Translations under genes and position numbers: made by a program
The notes under the pieces: model-generated
Told to the model about the DNA's origin: nothing
Seen by the model: the letters and a program-made list of their open reading frames with translations, nothing else
The model's database searches: none
Shown: positions 32,778 to 40,400 of the stretch, piece after piece
How positions within the stretch are numbered: the stretch's first letter is position 1
How the letters are laid out: the number at the start of each line of letters is the position of its first letter
IMG/VR virus record: IMGVR_UViG_3300019776_000521
Location: 1 to 64,000 of that record
Origin: a virus
Length of the DNA stretch: 64,000 nt
Strand: one strand, 5' to 3'

Positions 32778-33503
32778 ATGTCCGAAACCAATGACCATCT
32801 GGTCTTGCTCTGTGGCAAGTCTGCTACAGGCAAGTCCGCATCGCTGATGGGTATTCAAAACCCTGAAGGCGTGCTTTATCTCAACTGTGAATCTGGCAAG
32901 CGATTGCCTTTCAAAACCAAGTTCATCCAGAAGACGATCACCGATCCGCTTCAAGTAAACGAGGGCTTTGACTGGGCTGAAACGCAACCCCATGTGCACA
33001 CCATTGTGGTGGACAGCCTCACTTACCTGCTCGACATGTACGAGAGCTTGTATGTGCAGAATGCCGCCAATGGCATGCAAGCCTGGGGCCAGTTTGCCCA
33101 GTACTTCAAATCACTGATGCAGCACTACGTTGCCAAGTCAACGAAGCGCATCATCTTCACGGCTCACACTTCAGACACACTGAATGAATCCGAAATGCTG
33201 ATGGAAACCAAGGTGCCTGTTAAAGGCTCCTTGAAGAACAACGGCATTGAGTCATACTTCAGTATTGTCATCTCATCGAAGAAGGTGAACCTGAAAGCAC
33301 TGAAGGATTATGGTTCGGCTTTGCTGACCATTACTCCTGAAGAGGAAGCACTTGGATTCAAGTATGTCTTCCAAACCAAGATCACGAAGGAGACGGTGAA
33401 CGAGCGTCTGCGTGGTCCTCTCGGGTTGTTCGATACAAAGGAAACTTTTATCGACAACAACATTCAGCTGGTTCTTGACCGACTGAAAGACTACTACGCC
33501 TAA
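32778..33503 (+). CDS. RecA-like ATPase (AAA_24 / Sak4-type)
   Basis: 241 residues from the ATG at 32778 (AAGGAACTCA upstream); the longer frame from 32733 overlaps no conserved sequence. Walker A is LLCGKSATGKSAS and Walker B is HTIVVDSLTYLLD, with FTAHTSDT as the sensor strand, the layout of phage AAA_24/Sak4 proteins that anneal or exchange strands together with SSB. An SSB gene follows directly. It corresponds by position to N4 gp44. Confidence 0.8.
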   Translation: MSETNDHLVLLCGKSATGKSASLMGIQNPEGVLYLNCESGKRLPFKTKFIQKTITDPLQVNEGFDWAETQPHVHTIVVDSLTYLLDMYESLYVQNAANGMQAWGQFAQYFKSLMQHYVAKSTKRIIFTAHTSDTLNESEMLMETKVPVKGSLKNNGIESYFSIVISSKKVNLKALKDYGSALLTITPEEEALGFKYVFQTKITKETVNERLRGPLGLFDTKETFIDNNIQLVLDRLKDYYA

Positions 33504-33544
33504 AGCGTTGTATAACCACTCCCCCAAACCAAAGGAAATTAAAC

Positions 33545-34285
33545 ATGTCCCTGCTTGCAAACCTTTCTACCGACGCATCCATCACCGAAGAAAAAGACTC
33601 GGTTGGAGCCAATGGCCCCCTGGATTCGGGCCTGTACAACTCGACCGTGGCAATGGCCTATCTGATCAAATCGGATGGCGGTGCACTCGGCCTGGTTCTC
33701 AACCTGAAGACTGATTCGGACAAAGAAATCCGTCAGACTCTCTGGATGACCTCCGGCACTGCCAAAGGCGGCTTGAACTACTACACCGACAAAGCCGGTG
33801 CAAAGCAGTACTTGCCTGGTTTCAACCATGCCAACAGCCTTGCGCTGCTCACCTGCGGCAAAGAGATCTCTGCTCTGGAAACCGAAACCAAAGTGGTCAA
33901 GGTCTACTCCAAGGAAGCCAAAGCCGAGGTGCCCACCAAGGTCGAAGTGCCGATGGATCTACTTGGCAAGGAAATCCTGGTTGGCCTGATTCGCCAAACC
34001 GTGGACAAGACGGCCAAGAACGCAGCCACCGGCATCTACGAGCCGACTGGTGAAACCCGTGACGAGAACGAAATCGACAAGCTGTTCCGTGCGAAAGATC
34101 GCATGACCACTGCCGAGATTCGTGCTCAAGCCACAGAACCCGCATTCGTCGAAACCTGGGCCACCAAATGGGCCGGTAAGACGCGCGATCGTACCAAGGG
34201 TACCTCTGGTACTCCTGGTGCACCGAAACCTGCTGGAGCACCAGCAGCTGTTGCCAAGAAGCCGACGACGAGCCTGTTTGCCTGA
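33545..34285 (+). CDS. ssDNA-binding protein, N4 SSB (gp45)-like
   Basis: 246 residues. An N-terminal beta-rich domain, then an Ala/Pro/Gly-rich linker and a short basic tail ending AKKPTTSLFA. Assignment comes from position after the RecA-like ATPase and from length and layout like N4 SSB, which stimulates DNA synthesis and recruits host RNA polymerase to late promoters through its basic C-terminal end. The related tail AKTPTGLFS occurs on another protein in this block (36191-36493). A terminator follows. Confidence 0.65.
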   Translation: MSLLANLSTDASITEEKDSVGANGPLDSGLYNSTVAMAYLIKSDGGALGLVLNLKTDSDKEIRQTLWMTSGTAKGGLNYYTDKAGAKQYLPGFNHANSLALLTCGKEISALETETKVVKVYSKEAKAEVPTKVEVPMDLLGKEILVGLIRQTVDKTAKNAATGIYEPTGETRDENEIDKLFRAKDRMTTAEIRAQATEPAFVETWATKWAGKTRDRTKGTSGTPGAPKPAGAPAAVAKKPTTSLFA

Positions 34286-34300
34286 TTCTTGGCAATCCAC

Positions 34301-34330
34301 AAGAGATGGCAATTCAGCCATCTCTTTTTT
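34301..34330 (+). terminator. strong intrinsic terminator after SSB gene
   Basis: A 10-bp perfect stem AAGAGATGGC / GCCATCTCTT with an AATTCA loop and following T residues. Confidence 0.85.
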
Positions 34331-34353
34331 CTCACCTCAACTAGGAAACTTCT

Positions 34354-34554
34354 ATGCAACTTGATGGCAATATGCCCCTGACCCTGCAGCTGACCGTGGA
34401 TAGCGCAAACATTGTGCTGGCCGCTCTCAGCACCCAGCCTTACGATCGTGTGGCAGCACTGATCGGGATCATCCAGCAGCAAGCTCGGACCCAGATCGAA
34501 GCGTCGCAGCCGCAAGTGATGGCGCAAGAGCAGACCTCAATTCTGAAAGAATGA
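34354..34554 (+). CDS. small protein, unknown function
   Basis: 66 residues, helical C-terminal half rich in Gln and Ala. It starts the small-gene row after the SSB terminator. No family recognised. Confidence 0.5.
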   Translation: MQLDGNMPLTLQLTVDSANIVLAALSTQPYDRVAALIGIIQQQARTQIEASQPQVMAQEQTSILKE

Positions 34555-34555
34555 G

Positions 34556-34966
34556 ATGCACAACGTCACTTCTCCCAGAACTGACGACTCCGGCATTGAG
34601 CAGGAAATCGTAGCCAAAGGCAAAGTTGCTCCGCGCGTTACACCTGCGGACATCGAAGCCAACATTGCCAGCGAGCACTACTTTACGGCTCGTGACGGGC
34701 GCCGTGGCGCACTGTACGAAGAAACCTATGTTGGGCGCGAACGGCCAGTGGTAGACAACTCTGACCTTTTGCCGCTCGGCCTTCTGACTTTCTGCGTACT
34801 GGTTCTGCGTAACGGCTTTACCGTCACAGGTGAATCGGCCTGCGCAAGTCCTGAAAACTTCGATGCAGAAATCGGCCGCAAGATCGCCAGGCAAAACGCT
34901 GTGCAAAAGATCTGGCCCCTGATGGGCTATGAACTGCGCAGCAAACTGGCTGGAGATGCAGCATGA
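34556..34966 (+). CDS. Gp49-family phage protein
   Basis: 136 residues. The conserved Gp49 (Phage_gp49_66) core is plain: VTPADIEANIASEHYFTA near the N-terminus and the later SACASPENFDAEIGRKIARQ with KIWPLMGYELR. The family is common in phages of proteobacteria; function unknown. It begins one base after the previous stop and overlaps the next start by 4 bases. Confidence 0.85.
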   Translation: MHNVTSPRTDDSGIEQEIVAKGKVAPRVTPADIEANIASEHYFTARDGRRGALYEETYVGRERPVVDNSDLLPLGLLTFCVLVLRNGFTVTGESACASPENFDAEIGRKIARQNAVQKIWPLMGYELRSKLAGDAA

Positions 34967-35313
34967 CGCGCACAGACATCGCCCGTGTGTGCCATGAGGT
35001 AAATCGGGCCTACTGCTCAGCCCTTGGTGATCATAGCCAGCCTAGCTGGGAAGACGCACCCGAGTGGCAGAAAAGCAGCGCGCTGCTAGGTGTGAACCTG
35101 CATTGCGACAGTAATGTAGGGCCTGAAGCCAGCCACGAAAGCTGGATGAAACAAAAACTTGCTGAAGGATGGGTCTACGGGCTTGTAAAAGATCCCGTTG
35201 CCAAAACGCATCCTTGCATTGTTTTGTTCGATGATCTTCCTCAAGCACAAAAAGCCAAGGATTTCATCTTTCAAGCCATCGTTCATTCCTTGAGAGAAAG
35301 CGCAGTCCAATGA
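34963..35313 (+). CDS. RyR-domain protein
   Basis: 116 residues. IARVCHEVNRAYCSALGDHS and SAL-LGVNLH, PEASHESWMKQK, GWVYG and HPCIVLFDDLPQAQ reproduce the RyR domain, a module known from ryanodine receptors and found alone in many phage and bacterial proteins. Its role in phages is unknown. Coupled to both neighbours by 4-base overlaps. Confidence 0.82.
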   Translation: MTRTDIARVCHEVNRAYCSALGDHSQPSWEDAPEWQKSSALLGVNLHCDSNVGPEASHESWMKQKLAEGWVYGLVKDPVAKTHPCIVLFDDLPQAQKAKDFIFQAIVHSLRESAVQ

Positions 35314-35609
35314 CCAAGATTCCCGACAACACCGTGCACATCAAAAACATCGATCACTTCATCCAGATCTTGTGCCATTGGCACGAAGGCAAGGTGAAGA
35401 CTCTTGAGCACATGCTTGGCATTCCGCAAGGCGTGGAGGTCACGTTCAACGATGATGGTCCGCAGATCCTGCAAGGTGAACTGCATCGGGGCTTCATCAT
35501 CGGCTTGTCTCTTGGTTTGATGGAACTGGGCACCCTGCCCTTTGCCGTCGAAATGGAAGAAGAAGAAGAAGCAAAACCAGCAACCGTCAATGAGCCAGTT
35601 CAGCACTAG
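35310..35609 (+). CDS. small protein with acidic tail, unknown function
   Basis: 99 residues. A helical and beta mix with a run of Glu (EEEEE) near the C-terminus, coupled to the RyR gene and overlapping the RuvC-like gene by 20 bases. No family recognised. Confidence 0.5.
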   Translation: MTKIPDNTVHIKNIDHFIQILCHWHEGKVKTLEHMLGIPQGVEVTFNDDGPQILQGELHRGFIIGLSLGLMELGTLPFAVEMEEEEEAKPATVNEPVQH

Positions 35610-36216
35610 CACCATTACGGTTGTCGGCCAGGATCCCAGTCTAAGAAACTGGGGTCTTGCGGTAGGCACCTTCAATCTGGAAAGCCAAAAGCTCACGATC
35701 AAGCTGCTGGATCTGACCAACCCTGAATTGTCAAAAGCAAAACAGGTCCGTCAGAACAGTATTGACCTTGAGGCGGCGTACCAGCTGTACAAGGGTGCCG
35801 TTACCGCAGCAGAGGGCGCTCACGCAGTCTTCGTTGAAGTACCTGTAGGTAGCCAGTCCGCAAGGGCAATGGCCTCCTACGGGGTCTGTGTGGGCGTCCT
35901 GGGGGCATTGAGAGCGAATGGTATTCCCTTCTTCGAGGTGACTCCCGCAGAGGTCAAGCTTGCCGCAGGCGGTCACAAGAACGCCAGCAAGCAAGACATG
36001 ATCAAGTGGGCCATGGCTGCACATCCTGAAGCCAACTGGCCCATGTACAAGCACAACGGCAAGACCATCGTGAGCGAAGCGAAAGCAGAGCACATGGCGG
36101 ACGCTGTTGCTGCCATTTACGCAGGACTTTCCTGCAATGCGTTCAAACAAATGTTGCCGTTCTTTTCGGCACACCTGAAGAAAGAAGCCAATGCAAATTC
36201 AGCTCAAACAAACTGA
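35590..36216 (+). CDS. RuvC-like Holliday junction resolvase
   Basis: 208 residues from the ATG at 35590; longer frames overlap the upstream gene. The RNase H fold signature is VVGQDPSLRNWGLAVG (first Asp), VFVEVPVGSQSARAM (Glu), and AEHMADAVAAIYAG (last Asp). ASKQDMIKWA and VTPAEVKLAAGG fit phage RuvC-type resolvases that cut branched replication or recombination intermediates before packaging. It overlaps the next gene by 26 bases. Confidence 0.78.
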   Translation: MSQFSTSTITVVGQDPSLRNWGLAVGTFNLESQKLTIKLLDLTNPELSKAKQVRQNSIDLEAAYQLYKGAVTAAEGAHAVFVEVPVGSQSARAMASYGVCVGVLGALRANGIPFFEVTPAEVKLAAGGHKNASKQDMIKWAMAAHPEANWPMYKHNGKTIVSEAKAEHMADAVAAIYAGLSCNAFKQMLPFFSAHLKKEANANSAQTN

Positions 36217-36493
36217 AATCGTCACTGCACTGAAGCAGTACATCCACAATCAGGGCATCAACCTGACTGGGAAAGAAGTCACCATCGCCTTTACCGCTGG
36301 TCGCAAGGAAAGCGGTATCAGCGCTGAGTTGACCATTGAAGACTCCAGCATTCCTGGTTTCTCCGAAGCTGACAGTGTGGTTGCTCCGGTCACCTTGACG
36401 GTGGTTCCATCCGACTCCGGCAATGATCGACCTGCAGAGGGTGATTCCGAGCCTGAACCTGTTGCAAAGACGCCTACCGGCTTGTTCAGCTAA
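36191..36493 (+). CDS. small replication-block protein with SSB-like C-terminal tail
   Basis: 100 residues. A small beta-rich domain, a negatively charged Pro/Glu-rich linker (GDSEPEPVAK), and the C-terminal tail AKTPTGLFS, which repeats the end of the SSB (AKKPTTSLFA). No family recognised; the tail suggests it competes for, or shares, the partner that the SSB tail contacts. Confidence 0.55.
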   Translation: MQIQLKQTEIVTALKQYIHNQGINLTGKEVTIAFTAGRKESGISAELTIEDSSIPGFSEADSVVAPVTLTVVPSDSGNDRPAEGDSEPEPVAKTPTGLFS

Positions 36494-36505
36494 CAGGTCG
36501 CAGGC

Positions 36506-36730
36506 ATGGGCGTACTCAAGGGGATCGGCTATACCCTAGCCGCTATCCTGGTTCTTGCAGTACTATTGATCGGAGGAGCGCTCATATCTTCATTTGTTCT
36601 CGTAGCAGGATTTTTCCTGTTCGTGGCAGCTGTTGTGTCTCTAATCGCACTCTGGATCAAGGAATGCTGTGAATCAGTACCAAATCGAACGAAGCAAAGC
36701 CAAAGAGCAGGCCCCAAAGAAGGCGCTTGA
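36506..36730 (+). CDS. small membrane protein
   Basis: 74 residues with two hydrophobic helices (about residues 8-30 and 33-52) and a Lys/Arg-rich C-terminus. The beginning of the reading frame of the next gene lies inside it. It may act in the inner membrane during infection; no family recognised. Confidence 0.55.
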   Translation: MGVLKGIGYTLAAILVLAVLLIGGALISSFVLVAGFFLFVAAVVSLIALWIKECCESVPNRTKQSQRAGPKEGA

Positions 36731-36770
36731 GGCACTCTTCGATGAACCGCCCAAACCCAAAGGAGTACCC

Positions 36771-37076
36771 ATGGCTAACAAGATTGATGATCTTCAAAAG
36801 CAGATCGACGCCCTGCAAAGGGAAAAAGATGCGCTACTGTCCAAGGAGAGATCCTTGGCCATTGAGGACATCAATTCCAAAATCAAGACTTTCGGCATCA
36901 AAGCCAGGGATCTGGAATTTGGAGAAGGGGCGAAAGCCTCCGCCATTGGCAAGCCCAAGGTAGCCATGAAGTACCGATCAGGTGCCAACTCCTGGTCCGG
37001 TCGTGGACGCAAACCCAAATGGGTTGAAGACCACCTTACGAAGGGTGGAAAACTTGAGGACATTCTCATCAAGTGA
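36771..37076 (+). CDS. H-NS-like xenogeneic silencer / nucleoid protein
   Basis: 101 residues from the ATG at 36771, with AAAGGAG at proper distance. An N-terminal coiled coil (about 3-40) would dimerise it, and the C-terminal YRSGANSWSGRGRKPKWVED is the DNA-binding motif of Burkholderiales-type H-NS proteins. The same frame stays open upstream to a GTG at 36669 that also has AAGGA, giving a possible 135-residue form. It may silence host or competing DNA or tune phage transcription. Confidence 0.82.
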   Translation: MANKIDDLQKQIDALQREKDALLSKERSLAIEDINSKIKTFGIKARDLEFGEGAKASAIGKPKVAMKYRSGANSWSGRGRKPKWVEDHLTKGGKLEDILIK

Positions 37077-37082
37077 TGGAAA

Positions 37083-37415
37083 CCAGTGGCTTGCTTGGTT
37101 AGAATGCAAGCCCGACTCATCCCCGTAAGGGATGGCCATCAAGCAAGCCACTGAGCCTGGTAGTCGCGCTCCGGGTCGTTTCAGATGACAACAGCCGCAA
37201 GGCTAATTGGCAGTGGCTTACTTGATGGTGATTCGTAGCACAGCCGATCCTGTGTGTAAGCCCTTGTCGTAACCACATGCCAATGTGGGGGCTACGATTG
37301 GCCACCATCACCCAGCAGCGGTAATACACGATTTACCAGTGTGAGCCGAGTCTTTTAGTAGATAGGCAAGCAACAGCACAAGAAAATTCGTGTGACATCC
37401 CGGAGAGAGACGGGA
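37083..37415 (+). ncRNA. candidate structured non-coding RNA
   Basis: About 330 bases without a convincing gene, between the H-NS-like gene and a strong terminator. Long helices are visible: 37085-37098 with 37139-37152 (14 bp, one wobble) enclosing 37117-37123 with 37129-37135; 37193-37196/37201-37204 with GCAA loop; 37223-37230 with 37303-37310 and 37234-37239 with 37291-37296 forming a junction that encloses 37239-37243/37250-37254 and 37273-37278/37283-37288; 37398-37402/37411-37415. The 5' half of the first helix is repeated at 37211-37224 (one change), so two mutually exclusive pairings exist. It does not look like tmRNA, RNase P or 6S RNA. Confidence 0.5.
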
Positions 37416-37417
37416 AG

Positions 37418-37447
37418 AAACCCCCCAGGTAACACTGGGGGGTTTTT
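37418..37447 (+). terminator. strong terminator between convergent blocks
   Basis: An 11-bp stem AAACCCCCCAG / CTGGGGGGTTT with a GTAACA loop and a following T5. It ends plus-strand transcripts and lies 3 bases from the end of the virion RNA polymerase gene of the minus strand; it may also act weakly in that direction. Confidence 0.88.
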
Positions 37448-37450
37448 CTT

Positions 37451-40400
37451 TTACTTCACAATTGCCATCGCAGTGTGCACCGTAGCCAAGTTGTCCAGTG
37501 CACCAAAGTACTGGAAAGCTCCAGAGTGCAATGGATTGTTTCCAATGTGCTGCGTAAACGAACTATCCAGAACGATGGGTCCGAGTTCCATGTAATGATT
37601 CAGTGCAATGGCTGACAGTACACGGGCCGGGTTCTCCCTGGCCAGCTTCAGCAGCACCCGTTGAATGCGTAGGAAGTACTTGGTAAATGGCGTCAGGCCC
37701 ATGTCGTCCGTGTACTGCAAACCACGGTGCATCGGGATGTCGTAGTTCACAAAGGCATCCGACGCTTCCTGAATTGCAGCTTCACGGCTCAACGGGTTCG
37801 TGCCCCTGCTCACCAGGTGCTGGTACAGCGTGTACCGAGCCACGAAGTCCGACAGCTGTGTAATGCGGCTCAGAGTCTGGTACATGTTGGTGTCATGCGT
37901 CATGTACACCGCCCTGCCTGCAGCACGAATCTTGGGGTTCAGCCTGCTGGTGAACTTCTCCGTCTTTCTCACAAACTCACTCTTGTACGAGTAGATGTTT
38001 TCCTCAGCAGCAAGATCTTCCACGATCGTAGGCATCAGCCCTGCTTCAATCAGTTCCTTGACCGGATTCCTAGCAATCGCGTCTTTCAAGCGAACGATTT
38101 CATCCTTAATTTCCTTTTCCTTACCCAGTCCGTAATCGACCTCCAGCATCGTCTGCAGATCCGCCAAACGCTGGCTATCTCTCTGGTATGCCGTAGCACC
38201 TTTCAACGCCACCAGGTGATGCTGCAATACGTCCTTCAACGACACGCCTGACATGGCAAGCAGCGACAAGTTCGACCAGATGTTCCCAAGCATCACAAAG
38301 CCAGTCTTGACCACAATGATGTCTTTGGTCTCGGCTACCAATTCCTGCCATGCACGTTCGCCCCTGGTGATCACTACGGCTGCTCTCTTGGCGTAATCCT
38401 CTGCGTCAGCTGCAGACAAGCCATGCCGCATGCCTGCGTAGTTTGCAAGCACTGTCTGCACCACATACACAAACAAGCCTTCCAGCTTGTTTCGTGCATC
38501 AGGATCCTTCTGGAACATCGACGCCAAAGTCAGCTTGCGATACCCAAACATGATGTCCAGTGAATCGCTGCGCACCTTCATGCCGTCCCTACCCCACACT
38601 GCCCTGATGTCTTTCTTCGTAGCATCAGGCAGTAAATCCCAGATCGCACGCATCTCAGGATCAGTGCTCCGATCGCCAACTTCAACGTAAGAATCCTTGC
38701 GGGTTGCGTACTCCAGTTCGTACTGTTCACGCAATACAGTGACTGCTTTTTTGTTCTGTTCCCGACTGGTCTCCTTGTCGTAGATCGAACCAGCAATCAC
38801 ACCGATCAGATTCTCAAACCTGTTGTCCCGCTCAAGCAGGTTGTCCTTGGTGGACTCAGCCATCATGTAGCGCCAGTTCACGATCGCACCTGTCTCGTTG
38901 TAGACAGGAATCATGTGGTTTTCTCTTTCAGCTGACAGATCCCTACGCGGATCACCCATACCTTGCATAGCAGCCAGCTTTTCGTTGGTGATGGTCGCTT
39001 GCATGCTTGCATTCTCAAGCCCGTTCAGCGTGTTCACGTTTACGTAGCCGCTGTGCTTTTTGCTGCCCCTAGACTTCATGCTGGACAAGGAAAACGCACC
39101 CGAAAGCCAAGGAGACAAGCCACCGTCCCTGAGCACGTAGATTCGCTTAGTTTCGGTATCCGGGTCAGCACGATCGTTAGACACCAGTGCGCCTGCCGAG
39201 TAGCCCTGGTTCACAAGCTCCTTGCCTTCTGCCTCGGTAGCAATCTTGATCGCTGTATGCGGGTTTAGGATCTCCGGCGTGTAGCCATGGATCATCAGCG
39301 CAGGATTGCCTTTGAACAACCGTTGTAGCGACTCCTCTTCCAGCTGCTTGTGCAGCTTCAACAGGAACTCAACACCGTTGCCATTGTTATCAGTTCGACT
39401 GTTTTCAGTCCTGAAAACTTCTTTGGCTTGGCTCAAGTGGTCACCTGCTGTGTACTTCAAGGCGTACAAAGAGATCAATGCTGCAATCACAGGCTCTGCC
39501 TGTTTTGCTTCAGCCTCAGAGATCTGCCGCTGGTACTGAGTGTTGGCCATCCTGGAGATCAAGTGTGCATTGAGCATCAGCACAGGAATTCTGGCTCGTC
39601 CAGTTGCTTTGAAGTAACCCAAACCATTGATCTGTTCGATGTACTTGTCTTTGTATTTAGAGGTCAGCTGAGACTCAAAGTTTTCAATGGCTTTGTCTAC
39701 TGCCTTGTAATCCCCAACCAGCTTCTCCAAATCAGCAACGCTGTAGTGATTCAGCAAGTTGTGCAAACCAGTTCTTAGAAACACAGCAGACACTGCAGCT
39801 TTGGCTTCCTTGCTCATTGCTTTGCCATTCTGAAACACGCTCAGCACAAGCTTCGAGTGCTGCGTGATGATGTTCTTGCGCTCACCTTCATGGCGCTTGG
39901 TTTCACGCAGCAGAGCATTGAACTTGTCCAACGGTCCCTTCAGTTCATTGAGCAAACTTGCTGCAATGCCTTGCCTGCCTTTGAACTGCTGATCACGAAG
40001 AATTTTCAATCCGTCAATCACTTGCTCCACCCGATCATTGGCAATGGTTCGAGCTATGCCCCCTGCTGCTTGAACAAACGCATTGCCGTTGTTACGAACA
40101 AATGACGAACCAGCAAGGTCACCTGCTTTTTCCCGGATGCCATCTGCCAGCGCTTTGACGCCTCTTTCAACTGGTTCAAGAATGCTGCGCTCTGTTGCAC
40201 GCTTCTTGATGAGCACTCGCTTTTTGGCTTCGATGTCCACCAGCTGGCCAACCAACGCTTCCAGCTTGGCGTCAGCGTTCTGACCAGCGTAGGTGTGCGT
40301 GAACTTCTCATTGAAGAAATTCAAAATGCGCTCAAAGATGCTTTCGAGCTTCTCGGTGAACGTCATGTCCTGGGCTGCTTTGCGTGAAGCAACCTTGGTT

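Noticed and set aside
37083-37415. tmRNA, RNase P RNA, 6S RNA or group I intron
   Set aside because: The conserved end sequences and core motifs of these classes are absent on either strand.
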